This document shows positions 34,812 to 44,050 of a stretch of 45,932 nt of DNA, piece by piece. How positions within the stretch are numbered: position 1 is the stretch's first letter; every line of letters starts with the position of its first letter. The notes under the pieces are model-generated. The model was not told the origin of the DNA. It worked only from the letters and a program-made list of their open reading frames with translations, and made no database searches. Location of the stretch: NCBI GenBank assembly GCA_964407285.1, contig CAYOVG010000011.1:1-45932 (forward strand). Direction: 5' to 3'. The stretch is from CAYOVG01 sp964407285 (GTDB lineage Bacteria > Desulfobacterota > Syntrophobacteria > Syntrophobacterales > Syntrophobacteraceae). The position numbers and the translations under genes are program-made.

Positions 34812-36803
34812 TTAGCCAATCAGGAAGTAGAGTGCCACCAGCCCGACCGCGACAACCATGATGAGCAAGTTAAACTGCAGCATACCGGATTGCAGGAAGC
34901 TGAGAGCACGACCACCGTCTATTGTGAACTTACAGAAACCATCGATACCACCATCGATGATCCTGCGGTCGTTACGCGTGAATATGTTGGTAAACCCGCC
35001 ATAGACAACCGTATCAAGGAACTTGCGGAAGAAATCGTCCATGTACCAGCGGCGAGCGAAAAGCTCTTCCACGGCTGGGTACTTATGCAGGAAACCCAAC
35101 TGAGGAGCGCCCTTCCCGAATTCCTTGTAAGCGAATGCCAGACCACCGAGAGCACAACTCACGGCGGTTACGAGCAGCACGTAGTGTCCCGCGCCGTGAC
35201 CGGCATGTTCACCATGACCCGCTGCAGCATGCGCATCAGCGGCATGCCCCATCAGGAAAGCCTGAAGAGCATCCTGGGAGAACCCGAGCACGCAGGTGAC
35301 GGCGGCAAGGATCACACAGGGAATAGCCATCTTCCAGAACAGATCCTCACCGTGGCCGGGTTCATGCCCGCCGTGGCCGTGAGCGCCGTGGTCGTCGTGA
35401 TCGATTTCGATCAGTTCAACCTTTTCCTGGTGCACATGATGCTCGGGAGCGTGAGCATGCGCAACGATCTCTTTCGGGAAGAGGATGAAGAATATAAGAC
35501 GGAAGCTGTAGTACGCCGTCATGAAGGCGCCGAGAAGACCCGAGAGCACCCAGATCTTGTTCGGCTGAGCCGCCAGCACACCGAGAATGGCTTCCTTGCT
35601 GAAGAATCCCGACATGGGGAAGATACCCGCGAGCGCGGCTGCGCCGATCGTCATACAGATCAGTGGAACCTTCAGGTTCCTTCCACCGCCCTTGCCGATC
35701 TCTCTCATGTCGTTGGTGTGGAACTCATGGATGAAGATACCGGAACACAAGAAGAGCAGGGCCTTGAAGCCGGCATGAGTGGTCAGGTGGAACACGCCGG
35801 GGAAGAACCCGCCCGCGCCGAGCGCCATAACCATGAAACCGAGCTGGCTGACCGTCGAGTACGCCCAAACCTGCTTGAGATCGAACGTAACCATGGCCAT
35901 GGTGGATGCGATCAGCATGGTGATCGTCCCGATGGTCAGAGCGAAGCTCATCGCCTCGGGGGATGCGGAAAAGAACGGGAAGATACGGCTGAACATGTAA
36001 ACGCCCGCCGCAACCATCGTCGCGGAGTGGAGCAGGGCGCTGACAGGGGTCGGACCTTCCATTGCATCCGGCAACCAGGTGATCAGAGGGAACTGCGCGC
36101 TCTTGCCGATAACGCCGCAGAAGATCAGAAGCGCCGATACCGTCAACAGGAAGTGAGGAATCTCACCAGCCTGAGCCGCGCGGTTCATTTCGAGGATGTC
36201 GAGGTTCCCGAAACCCAGCACCAGGACAACGAGTCCGAGGAAGAACCCGATGTCGCCGAGCCTCGTCATAACGAAGGCCTTCTTGCCGGCCTGGGACGCG
36301 GTCCACTTTTCATAGTAGTAGCCGATCAGCAGGTAGGAAGCCAGACCGACCAATTCCCAGAAAATGTAGAGCTGAAGCATGCCCGGTGCGATAACCATGT
36401 TCATCATGGCCCAGGCGAACAGCGACTGGCATGCATAGAACCTGGAGAAGCCCGGGTCCCCGTGCATGTATCCCAGGGAGTAGATCTGAACCAGGCTGGC
36501 GATCGTCGCCACGATGAGCAGCATGATCAAGCTGGTCGGATCGAGAAGGTACCCGAAGGGTATCTTGATGGTATCGGCAATCAGCCAGGCCCACTTGTAT
36601 TCAACCGGTTGACCGGCATCCCACAACTTAATCAGCAGATAGGCGGCGCAAAGGAAGGCCGTCAATATCGCGGATATGGAGATCGTGCACGAAAGCTTCT
36701 GATCGTGCCGCGTGAATATAAGGATTACAGCCATGGCCAGAAACGGTAGGCCGGTGCCAACTGCCGCTGCGAATAAAACCGGATCATTAAAAAGCGACGT
36801 CAT
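34812..36803 (-). CDS. nuoL: NADH-quinone oxidoreductase subunit L, with histidine-rich loops
   Basis: 663 residues. The antiporter-like core has QLYIFWELVGLASYLLIG near 145, QFPLITWLPDAMEGPTPVSA near 237-256 and WAYSTVSQLGFM near 313. The C-terminal extension that forms the lateral helix of complex I is present. An unusual part is residues about 448-486 (AHAHAPEHHVHQEK, then DHDDHGAHGHGGHEPGHGED) and about 519-541 (GHAADAHAAAGHGEHAGHGAGH), two His-rich loops bracketing a membrane helix. These are not part of the canonical fold and may bind metal or pH-responsive partners. It is followed by nuoM. Confidence 0.95.
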   Translation of the reverse strand: MTSLFNDPVLFAAAVGTGLPFLAMAVILIFTRHDQKLSCTISISAILTAFLCAAYLLIKLWDAGQPVEYKWAWLIADTIKIPFGYLLDPTSLIMLLIVATIASLVQIYSLGYMHGDPGFSRFYACQSLFAWAMMNMVIAPGMLQLYIFWELVGLASYLLIGYYYEKWTASQAGKKAFVMTRLGDIGFFLGLVVLVLGFGNLDILEMNRAAQAGEIPHFLLTVSALLIFCGVIGKSAQFPLITWLPDAMEGPTPVSALLHSATMVAAGVYMFSRIFPFFSASPEAMSFALTIGTITMLIASTMAMVTFDLKQVWAYSTVSQLGFMVMALGAGGFFPGVFHLTTHAGFKALLFLCSGIFIHEFHTNDMREIGKGGGRNLKVPLICMTIGAAALAGIFPMSGFFSKEAILGVLAAQPNKIWVLSGLLGAFMTAYYSFRLIFFILFPKEIVAHAHAPEHHVHQEKVELIEIDHDDHGAHGHGGHEPGHGEDLFWKMAIPCVILAAVTCVLGFSQDALQAFLMGHAADAHAAAGHGEHAGHGAGHYVLLVTAVSCALGGLAFAYKEFGKGAPQLGFLHKYPAVEELFARRWYMDDFFRKFLDTVVYGGFTNIFTRNDRRIIDGGIDGFCKFTIDGGRALSFLQSGMLQFNLLIMVVAVGLVALYFLIG

Positions 36804-36809
36804 ATCCGT

Positions 36810-37118
36810 TTATCCCCTCATTTGCTGTGCACGCTCAATGTTGATCGAGCGGACTCTGCGGAACAGGGCGAAAATGATACTCAGACCAATTGCCGCCTCT
36901 GCAGCAGCGATGCCCATAATGAAAAGAGTGAAGATCTGACCGACAGCCGGTTCAGGAGCCAGGAACCTGTTGAACGCCATGAAGTTCAGCGATGCGGCGT
37001 TCAGCATCAGTTCTATCGCAATCAGCATGCCTATGAGGTTTCTGCGCTGCAAAACTCCCAGCAACCCCAGGCAGAAAAGTACGGCGGAAATCATCAGATA
37101 AGCGCTCAATGAATTCAC
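36810..37118 (-). CDS. nuoK: NADH-quinone oxidoreductase subunit K
   Basis: 102 residues, three membrane helices, GTG start overlapping the nuoJ stop by four bases (GTGA). Conserved glutamates lie in membrane helices: GMLIAIELMLNAASLNF near 30-45 and GIAAAEAAIGLSI near 70. It belongs to the proton-translocating membrane arm. Confidence 0.95.
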   Translation of the reverse strand: MNSLSAYLMISAVLFCLGLLGVLQRRNLIGMLIAIELMLNAASLNFMAFNRFLAPEPAVGQIFTLFIMGIAAAEAAIGLSIIFALFRRVRSINIERAQQMRG

Positions 37119-37639
37119 GAGCTCAACCTCCGACTTGAACCAGCGGTAACAATCGCGCCGATGATGGCCACAAGCAGCACCAACGAGATAAGTTCAAACG
37201 AGAACATATACTTGGTGAGCAGCATATGGCCAATGGTCTCGACGGACCAATCGGCGCCCCTCTCGGCGGCGGGCGCCCAGTTCGTCTTGAAGACGACACC
37301 GAGCATCGCAGCCATTACCAGCACGCACCCAAAACCGGCCAACGCTACCTTAGGAATGGCGCGAGGCGCAATGTCGAGGTGAAGGGGGCGCGAAAGCATG
37401 ATCGCGAATACGATCGAGATCGTGATTGCGCCGACATAGATCAGGAGCTGCATCAAGGCGATGAACATACTGCCGAGAAACAGGTAGAACCCTGCGACTC
37501 CCGTCAATGCGAGCGCCAGTCCCAGAACGTTGTACAGGATGTTCTTGGGAAACACCGCAATGCACGCTCCTGCGAGCGTCAATCCAACCACGACCCAAAA
37601 CGCCATTTGAGCAAAGGTTTCGACTACAAGAATCTCCAT
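37115..37639 (-). CDS. nuoJ: NADH-quinone oxidoreductase subunit J
   Basis: 174 residues, five membrane helices. The segment LMQLLIYVGAITISIVFAIML near 62-82 is the conserved helix of NuoJ (residue run kept short here) that contains the pi-bulge tied to energy coupling. It overlaps nuoI by one base (TAATG) and nuoK by four. Confidence 0.95.
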   Translation of the reverse strand: MEILVVETFAQMAFWVVVGLTLAGACIAVFPKNILYNVLGLALALTGVAGFYLFLGSMFIALMQLLIYVGAITISIVFAIMLSRPLHLDIAPRAIPKVALAGFGCVLVMAAMLGVVFKTNWAPAAERGADWSVETIGHMLLTKYMFSFELISLVLLVAIIGAIVTAGSSRRLSS

Positions 37640-38079
37640 TATCTCCTCCCCTCCTCAAAGCGCTCGAGCAGGTCGATTACACCGTCCCAGCGCGATACGC
37701 CTTCCATCTCGTACTCACTGGAGAAGGCCAGGGTTTCGGTAGGGCAGGATTCAACGCAAAGACCGCACAGGCTGCATCTTGTGTAATCTATCACATAATG
37801 CGTGACAACCTTCGGGCTCTTGGCATGTTCCTTCACGCCCTGAACCTTGATCACCCCCGACGGGCAGGCGCGTTGACATGTTCCACAGGCAATGCAACGA
37901 TGCCCGCCTGTTTCCGCGAAGCTCTTAAGCTCCACGTGTCCACGGTACGCGGGGGTCATGGTGATATGCTTACGGGGATACTGCACCGTGACCAGCGGTT
38001 GGAAGAGCCTCTTCACAGTCACCCGCATGCCGTCGACCAGACTCCAGCCACCTTCTACGATTTCTTTCCAGTAGCTCAT
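37639..38079 (-). CDS. nuoI: NADH-quinone oxidoreductase subunit I
   Basis: 146 residues carrying two [4Fe-4S] clusters (N6a, N6b) that hand electrons to NuoB. Motifs are CIACGTCQRACPSG near 66-79 and CSLCGLCVESCPTE near 107-120. The length is typical of short NuoI proteins. GAGG lies four bases from the ATG. Confidence 0.96.
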   Translation of the reverse strand: MSYWKEIVEGGWSLVDGMRVTVKRLFQPLVTVQYPRKHITMTPAYRGHVELKSFAETGGHRCIACGTCQRACPSGVIKVQGVKEHAKSPKVVTHYVIDYTRCSLCGLCVESCPTETLAFSSEYEMEGVSRWDGVIDLLERFEEGRR

Positions 38080-38100
38080 AGGTCCTCTTTCCCAATCTAC

Positions 38101-39093
38101 TTAGAAGAATTTCATGACTGCTGCCGTGACAATCAAATTTGCCAGGCTCAGTGGGATCATCACCTTCCACGAGAAGTTCATCAACTGATCGAACCTGACT
38201 CGCGGAAAAGTCCAACGTACCCACATGATTACGAAGATCAGTACATAGGTCTTCAGCAGGAACCATACGACGCCCGGAATCCCGAGGTCATATCCGAAAG
38301 GCCCATGCCACCCGCCGAAGAACACGCTCGTGGCGACCGCGCTCACGATGAGCATGTTCGTATATTCCGCCAGGAAGAAAAGGCCGAATCTCATACCGCT
38401 GTATTCGGTATGGAACCCCGCGACCAGTTCCGATTCCGCTTCCGGAATGTCGAAAGGCGCGCGGTTGGTTTCCGCTGTCGCGCAGATCAGATAGATCAGA
38501 CCCGCAACGGGCTGCAGGAAGATGAACCATACCTTGCCCTGCGCGCCGACTATTTCGGAGAACTTCAGCGAGTTCGTCATGAGAACCACGGCCAGGACCG
38601 CCAGCAGCAGCGGAATTTCGTAGGCTACGTTCTGAGCTACCGAACGAATACCGCCGAGCAATGCGTACTTGTTGTTCGCGGCCCAACCGCCTGCGAGGAT
38701 ACCCAGCACCGAGATGGACGAGAAGGCGAACACGAGAAGCACGCCTACGTTCATGTCGCGGATGATCATGTTGGGTCCGAAGGGAAGAACCAGGAACGGC
38801 ACCAGAACCGGCATGAACACCATGACCGGAGCGATGATGAAAAGCTTCCTGTCCACCGAACTGGGAGTGATGAGCTCCTTGCCGACCAGTTTGATACCGT
38901 CCGCGATGGTCTGCAGGATACCGTGAGGGCCCACCTCCATCGGTCCGGGTCGCAACTGGATGTGACCGGCTACCTTGCGCTCGAGCCATACCAGAAACAA
39001 GGCATTGACTTGGGAGTAGGCCAGCACAAGGACCAGAGCGACTATTATGCGCAACCAATCCGTTGCGGATGCGTTAGCTAAAAACTGCTCCAT
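38101..39093 (-). CDS. nuoH: NADH-quinone oxidoreductase subunit H
   Basis: 330 residues, about eight membrane helices. It forms the quinone chamber with NuoB and NuoD. Conserved features are WLERKVAGHIQLRPGPMEVGPHG near 34 and ETNRAPFDIPEAESELVAGFHTEYSG near 208-230, the charged loop at the quinone site (given here in part). The 21-bp gap to nuoI and 56-bp gap to nuoD indicate one transcript. Confidence 0.96.
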   Translation of the reverse strand: MEQFLANASATDWLRIIVALVLVLAYSQVNALFLVWLERKVAGHIQLRPGPMEVGPHGILQTIADGIKLVGKELITPSSVDRKLFIIAPVMVFMPVLVPFLVLPFGPNMIIRDMNVGVLLVFAFSSISVLGILAGGWAANNKYALLGGIRSVAQNVAYEIPLLLAVLAVVLMTNSLKFSEIVGAQGKVWFIFLQPVAGLIYLICATAETNRAPFDIPEAESELVAGFHTEYSGMRFGLFFLAEYTNMLIVSAVATSVFFGGWHGPFGYDLGIPGVVWFLLKTYVLIFVIMWVRWTFPRVRFDQLMNFSWKVMIPLSLANLIVTAAVMKFF

Positions 39094-39149
39094 AACTATT
39101 TGCTCTCCTTTGGCTATCGTTTACCGGGTCAGCCACGTCATGAGAGTAT

Positions 39150-40271
39150 TTATCGATCAACTTCGGGTACGACGATATCGATGCTGCCCAGGATGGAGAT
39201 AGCATCGGCAACGAGGGTTTCCTTGAGCGTCTCGGTCAACACATGGAGGTTTCCGAAACTGGGAACCCTGATGCGCAGCCTGTAGGGAACCTGGCTGCCG
39301 TCGCTCACGATGTAGTAAGCCGTCGATCCACGCGCGCTCTCAAAAGCCACATACGCTTCTCCCTTGGGAGGCGCTACGTTGAAGGCCGCCTTCTCGTTGT
39401 TGTAAGGACCTTCGGGCAACTGATTGAGCGCCTGCTCGATGATCCGGCAGCTTTGCTCCATCTCGCGGAACCGTACTATATATCTGTCCAGCGCATCGCC
39501 GTTGGACCCTACCGGAACATCGAAATCGAACCGGTCGTAAATCTCGTAGGGCTCCACCTTACGGATATCGTAAGGAATGCCGCAGGCCCTGAGAGACGGT
39601 CCCGTCACGCCGAATTTCCTCGCCTGCTCCTTCGTGATCACACCGACGTCGCGGGTACGATGGATGAAAATGACGTTCTTGGTAACCAGGCTCTCATAGT
39701 CCTTGAACCGGCCGCGCAGTCTCTGCAGGAAGGCCCTGGCGGTCGCCACGAACTTCGCATCGATATCCTTCGCCACTCCGCCGAAACGGCAGTAGGAGTA
39801 GGTCAAGCGGGAGCCGGACACGCTGTCGAGGAGATCCAGGATCTGCTCGCGATCGTCGAATGCGTAAAGGAAGGGGGTAAATCCGCCAAGGTCCATGACA
39901 TATGCGCCGAACCACAGGAGGTGACTGGAAATACGGTTCAACTCCGAGCAGATCACGCGGATATATTTGGCCCTCTCGGGAACCTCGATCCCCGCCAGCT
40001 TCTCTACCGCCAGTGCATATCCGTGGTTGTAGATCATCCCGGAGAGATAATCCAGGCGGCTCGCATTGGCGAAGAACTGCTTGTACGGACGATTCTCACC
40101 CATCTTCTCGTGACCGCGATGGCCGTATCCGACGATCGGGTCCGCTTCGATGATGTACTCACCATCCATATCCAGCAGGATCCTGAGCACGCCGTGGGTG
40201 CTAGGATGCTGAGGTCCCAGGTTCAAGCGGTACTTTTGGTCTACAATCGGTGCTTGCATTTGTTCAGCCAT
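39150..40271 (-). CDS. nuoD: NADH-quinone oxidoreductase subunit D
   Basis: 373 residues, separate from nuoC (not the fused NuoCD of E. coli). It forms the quinone-binding cavity with NuoB. Conserved motifs are NLGPQHPSTHGVLR near 18-31, GYGHRGHEK near 47, and RIRVPSFGNLHVL near 335. The relation to the large subunit of NiFe hydrogenases is typical of the family, without its active-site cysteines. It overlaps nuoC by eight bases. Confidence 0.96.
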   Translation of the reverse strand: MAEQMQAPIVDQKYRLNLGPQHPSTHGVLRILLDMDGEYIIEADPIVGYGHRGHEKMGENRPYKQFFANASRLDYLSGMIYNHGYALAVEKLAGIEVPERAKYIRVICSELNRISSHLLWFGAYVMDLGGFTPFLYAFDDREQILDLLDSVSGSRLTYSYCRFGGVAKDIDAKFVATARAFLQRLRGRFKDYESLVTKNVIFIHRTRDVGVITKEQARKFGVTGPSLRACGIPYDIRKVEPYEIYDRFDFDVPVGSNGDALDRYIVRFREMEQSCRIIEQALNQLPEGPYNNEKAAFNVAPPKGEAYVAFESARGSTAYYIVSDGSQVPYRLRIRVPSFGNLHVLTETLKETLVADAISILGSIDIVVPEVDR

Positions 40272-40734
40272 AGATCACTTCCCGTTTATGATAGGCAACT
40301 ACTTTTCCAAAGGTTTTCCTCAACGGATTGAAGTCCGCATCCTCAGGAAGCAGGAGGGGCCGCAGGTCGGGGTTGCCTTCGAAAACAATCCCGAAGTAGT
40401 CATGATTTTCCCGCTCGTACCAGGCCGCGGCCGGAACTATGTCGCAAATGGAGGGGACCGCTTTTCCGTGAGGCGCCAGGACCCGCAACGCTATCCGGGA
40501 ACCCGGCTCATAAGCGTTGAAGTGGTAAACCAGCTCCAGGGTGTCCTCGAAATCCAGACCCGCCAGGGACTCCAGGAAAAATTCCGCCGCGTCGCATGCG
40601 CTCACCGCATCTCTCAGCTTCTCCACGGGTACCTGAACCGAGAATGCCGTAGCGGCGCGCGGGTCGCCCGCTCCAAAGGCGTCTCCCGGCGCCAGAGCTT
40701 TCAGCTTCTGAGAAAGTTCATCCTTTTTCGCCAT
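40264..40734 (-). CDS. nuoC: NADH-quinone oxidoreductase subunit C
   Basis: 156 residues. The C-terminal WYERENHDYFGIVFEGNPDLRPLLLPED region (near 105-130) is the NuoC/30-kDa signature. The N-terminal extension is slightly longer than in some species. It sits just downstream of nuoB (2 bp) and overlaps nuoD. Confidence 0.95.
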   Translation of the reverse strand: MAKKDELSQKLKALAPGDAFGAGDPRAATAFSVQVPVEKLRDAVSACDAAEFFLESLAGLDFEDTLELVYHFNAYEPGSRIALRVLAPHGKAVPSICDIVPAAAWYERENHDYFGIVFEGNPDLRPLLLPEDADFNPLRKTFGKVVAYHKREVIYG

Positions 40735-40736
40735 GA

Positions 40737-41252
40737 TTACTTCTTACCTCCTGCCCGCCGGAAGCGCCTGATCAGGTTGTTATCCTCACCCCCGGTGATC
40801 TTGTCCTGCAGCGCCAGGATGCCCTGGATCAGGCCTTCGGGCCGCGGCGGACAACCGGGAACGACGATATCGACCGGCACGATGAAGTGCGCGCCCGGCA
40901 CGATCGCATACTGCCCGTCATATTCGAACGGCCCGCCGGATATGGCGCAATTGCCCATCGCGATGCACCACTTCGGGTTGGGCATCTGGTCCCACAACAT
41001 CTGAATCGCGGGGGCCATTTTCTTCGAAATGGTGCCCGCCACGATCATCACGTCCGACTGGCGCGGAGACGGCCGGAACACGCCCGCTCCGAAACGATCC
41101 AGGTCAAACCGCGAAGCACCCGCGGCCATCATTTCGATAGCGCAGCATGCAAGGCCGAATGTCATGGGCCAGAGGGAATTAGCCCTGGCGAGGTTTAAAA
41201 GATCATCCAACAGGGCAAACTTGATAACCGGTTCTATTCTCTCGTTTTCCAC
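40737..41252 (-). CDS. nuoB: NADH-quinone oxidoreductase subunit B
   Basis: 171 residues. It ligates the terminal cluster N2, which reduces quinone. The four ligands are in the expected pattern: C36-C37 (FGLACCAIEMM), C102 (MGNCAISGG) and C134 (VPGCPPRPEG). The start is a GTG with AGGAG seven bases upstream, and it overlaps the end of nuoA by 19 bases. Confidence 0.97.
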   Translation of the reverse strand: MENERIEPVIKFALLDDLLNLARANSLWPMTFGLACCAIEMMAAGASRFDLDRFGAGVFRPSPRQSDVMIVAGTISKKMAPAIQMLWDQMPNPKWCIAMGNCAISGGPFEYDGQYAIVPGAHFIVPVDIVVPGCPPRPEGLIQGILALQDKITGGEDNNLIRRFRRAGGKK

Positions 41253-41614
41253 TCAAATACTCCTTTTTGCCAGGCATAGACGATAGCCAGCGACAAGATG
41301 CCCACAAACAGGACAACTTCTACAAGGTCACGCATAGCATATTTGCCATAGGCCAACGCTACCGGGAAAAGGTAGAGAACATCGACATCGAATGCGAGAA
41401 AGATGAGCGCATAGATGTAGTATGCAACGGTGAACTGAATCCACGCGCTACCGATGGTAGCCATACCGGTTTCGTAAGTCTCATCCCTCTTCGCGCCCTC
41501 ACTCTTTCGTACTATCAGGGACGAAAGGATGAGAGGGACCACCGCGAAGATCACCCCCACCAGCAGGTAGAAGCCAACAGCAAGGAAATCGTACAAAAGC
41601 TCTTTTGGCAACAT
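41234..41614 (-). CDS. nuoA: NADH-quinone oxidoreductase subunit A
   Basis: 126 residues from the ATG at 41614, fixed by GGGAG six bases upstream; the frame is open further upstream into nuoF. Three membrane helices with the conserved YETGMATIGSAWIQFTVAYY and FDVDVLYLFPVALAYG loops. It overlaps nuoB and lies 14 bp after nuoF. Confidence 0.95.
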   Translation of the reverse strand: MLPKELLYDFLAVGFYLLVGVIFAVVPLILSSLIVRKSEGAKRDETYETGMATIGSAWIQFTVAYYIYALIFLAFDVDVLYLFPVALAYGKYAMRDLVEVVLFVGILSLAIVYAWQKGVFEWKTRE

Positions 41615-41628
41615 GCCATTCTCCCATG

Positions 41629-43482
41629 CTACTCTACGTAGATCGCACCAAACTTGCAGCCCTCGATACACACACCGCAGCGTACGCAGAATTCGTCTTC
41701 AATGATATGCTTCTGCTTCTTTTCGCCGAAGATGGCGCCCTCGGGGCACTTCCGGCGGCACAGACCGCAACCCGTACACTTCTCTTCGTTGACGACGAAC
41801 TTGATGAGAGGCTTGCACACCTTAGCCGGACAACGTTTCTCGTTGATGTGGGCTTCGTATTCATCCCGGAAGTACCTGAGGGTACTCAGAACCGGGTTGG
41901 GAGCACTCTTGCCCAGACCGCAGAGGGCCGCTTCCTGGATGGTATGGCAGAGCTGCTCGAGCTGATCGATATCCTCCGGTTTTCCTTCACCATTACAGAT
42001 GCCGGACACGATCTCGTGCATTCTCTTTACGCCCACCCGGCAGGGAACGCACTTGCCGCAGGATTCTTCCACCAGGAAGTTCAGGAAGTAGCGGGCCACG
42101 TCCACCATACAGGTTTCATCGTCGAGAACGATCATACCGCCCGACCCCATCATGGAGCCGACTTCTTTCAGTTTCTCGAAATCCACCGGAAGGTCGATCA
42201 GGTTCAACGGCACGCATCCGCCCGAAGGACCACCTGTCTGAACGGCCTTGAACCCCTTGCCATTGGGAATACCGCCGCCGATTTCATAGACTATCTGGCG
42301 AAGCGGAGTACCCATCGCCACTTCCACCAGGCCGCAGTTGTTGATCTTACCGACCAGGGAGAAGATCTTGGTGCCCTTGCTGCGCTCGGTCCCGACGGAG
42401 GCGTACGCCTTGCCGCCCTCGCTGATGATGAGAGGAACGTTGGCATAGGTTTCCACGTTGTTCAGATTGCTGGGCCGGTTCCACAGACCCTTATCGACGG
42501 TATGGATATGCTTGCCGCGAGGCTCGCCGATCTTACCCTCGAGAGACGCCATCAGAGCCGTGGACTCACCGCAGATGAATGCGCCGGCGCCGCGGTTGAT
42601 GTACATGTCGAAACTGAAGCCCGTCCCCAGAATATTCTCGCCCAGCAGGCCGTACTGCTTGCACTGCTCGATGGCCCACCCGGTGTTCTTGACTGCCAGG
42701 GGATACTCAAAACGGCAGTAGATGTAGCCTTCCCTGGCGCCGATCGCGAGCGCCGCGATGATCATGCCCTCGATGACCTGGTGAGGGTTACCCTCCATGA
42801 CGGAGCGGTCCATGTACGCGCCGGGGTCGCCTTCATCCGCGTTGCAGATGACGTACTTGATGTCGTTGGTTGTCGCCTTGCGGCAGGACTCCCACTTCGT
42901 ACCCGCGGGGAAGCCGCCGCCTCCACGACCCCTGAGTCCCGAGATCTTCACTTCCTCGATGATCTGTTCGGGCTTCATGGTGAGGGCTTTGGCCAACGCG
43001 GAATATCCGCCGCGGCTGATGTAGTCCTCGATGTCGTGAACGTGATTCTGGGCCGTATCCGCGAAAATGGTACGATTCTGCCCCGCAAAGAAAGGAATTT
43101 CCTTCTCATGAAGGATCCTCTTGCCCGTAGCAGGCTCCACGTAAACCAGGTCTTCGACGATCTCGTTGCCGAGAACCGACTTCTCCATGACCTCGGGAAC
43201 CCTGTCAGCCTTCACGCGAGCGTAGAAAATATTGTCCGGCTCGATAACGACAATGGGACCCTGAGCGCAGAAGCCGTTGCAGCCGGTAGACTTGATCATG
43301 TAGTCCGCCGAAAGGTTGTGCTCCTCGATGTACTTCTCAAAGGCCGCAATCAGAGGCTCACCGCCCTGGCTATGGCAGGCCGTACCCGAGCACACGCGCA
43401 GATACTTCTTCAGCCCTTTCCGTTTCGCTACAGCCTCTTGCCGCAGTTTTTCCAGATCTTTAGCACTGTTAAGCCGCTTCAT
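41629..43482 (-). CDS. nuoF: NADH-quinone oxidoreductase subunit F with HydB/HndC-type extra domains
   Basis: 617 residues, much longer than the about 440 of E. coli NuoF. An N-terminal thioredoxin-like [2Fe-2S] domain (C31, C36, C68, C72) precedes the core. The core has the FMN/NADH loop GLRGRGGGGFPAG near 190, CNADEGDPGAY near 225, and the N3 cluster SCGKCVPCR near 480. A C-terminal ferredoxin domain adds two [4Fe-4S] clusters (CTGCGLCRRKC and CVRCGVCIEGC, about 572-610). This layout is that of HydB/HndC in multimeric, electron-bifurcating hydrogenases. It accepts NADH electrons here; the extra clusters could also exchange electrons with ferredoxin, which is an inference. Confidence 0.95.
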   Translation of the reverse strand: MKRLNSAKDLEKLRQEAVAKRKGLKKYLRVCSGTACHSQGGEPLIAAFEKYIEEHNLSADYMIKSTGCNGFCAQGPIVVIEPDNIFYARVKADRVPEVMEKSVLGNEIVEDLVYVEPATGKRILHEKEIPFFAGQNRTIFADTAQNHVHDIEDYISRGGYSALAKALTMKPEQIIEEVKISGLRGRGGGGFPAGTKWESCRKATTNDIKYVICNADEGDPGAYMDRSVMEGNPHQVIEGMIIAALAIGAREGYIYCRFEYPLAVKNTGWAIEQCKQYGLLGENILGTGFSFDMYINRGAGAFICGESTALMASLEGKIGEPRGKHIHTVDKGLWNRPSNLNNVETYANVPLIISEGGKAYASVGTERSKGTKIFSLVGKINNCGLVEVAMGTPLRQIVYEIGGGIPNGKGFKAVQTGGPSGGCVPLNLIDLPVDFEKLKEVGSMMGSGGMIVLDDETCMVDVARYFLNFLVEESCGKCVPCRVGVKRMHEIVSGICNGEGKPEDIDQLEQLCHTIQEAALCGLGKSAPNPVLSTLRYFRDEYEAHINEKRCPAKVCKPLIKFVVNEEKCTGCGLCRRKCPEGAIFGEKKQKHIIEDEFCVRCGVCIEGCKFGAIYVE

Positions 43483-43508
43483 GGCTTTTCCCTAGACCTC
43501 TTTCTTCT

Positions 43509-43979
43509 CTAATCTTTTTTCTCTTTGAACTCTTTGGCGAGCTTGCTGATCGCATTGGGTGTCACCTCAGCATAGGTCACGCCATCCGCCACCACCACCG
43601 GCGCTGATGCACAAGCACCCACGCAGTTGACTGTTTCCAAGGTAATTGCGAGATCTTCCGTGGTTTCGCCCGGCAGCAATTTCATATCTTGCGCCAGCCG
43701 ATCGAGAAGTTTCGGGGTGCCTTTGACGTGGCACGCGGTACCCGTGCACACATGCATGATCACGCGGCCCCGCGGCTTAAGGCTAAATACTTTGAAAAAG
43801 GTTGCGACGCTGTACACATGCCCAAGGGGCATCTTCAGCCGCTCCGACACGCGGTCCACGCTCTCCTTCGGCAAGTAGTGATACTTGTGGTTGATGTCGA
43901 GCATGATCTGCAGAAGCGAAGATGGCTTTGGTCCCCAGTGGTCGATAATTGAATCCACGTCTTGAAGGTTAAACTCCAT
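43509..43979 (-). CDS. nuoE: NADH-quinone oxidoreductase subunit E
   Basis: 156 residues, thioredoxin-like [2Fe-2S] protein (cluster N1a). The ligands are C78-x4-C83 (CTGTACHVKG) and C119-x3-C123 (NCVGAC), exactly the family pattern. The N-terminal helical bundle YHYLPKESVDRVSERL is also present. It is the first gene of the cluster, with GGAG six bases before the ATG and a promoter-like sequence about 70 bp upstream. Confidence 0.95.
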   Translation of the reverse strand: MEFNLQDVDSIIDHWGPKPSSLLQIMLDINHKYHYLPKESVDRVSERLKMPLGHVYSVATFFKVFSLKPRGRVIMHVCTGTACHVKGTPKLLDRLAQDMKLLPGETTEDLAITLETVNCVGACASAPVVVADGVTYAEVTPNAISKLAKEFKEKKD

Positions 43980-44050
43980 GCGTTACTCCATTATTTATTT
44001 CAGGAAGATGACCAAAAAACGCCCTCTGGTAAGGCTATTAACGTGGAGTG

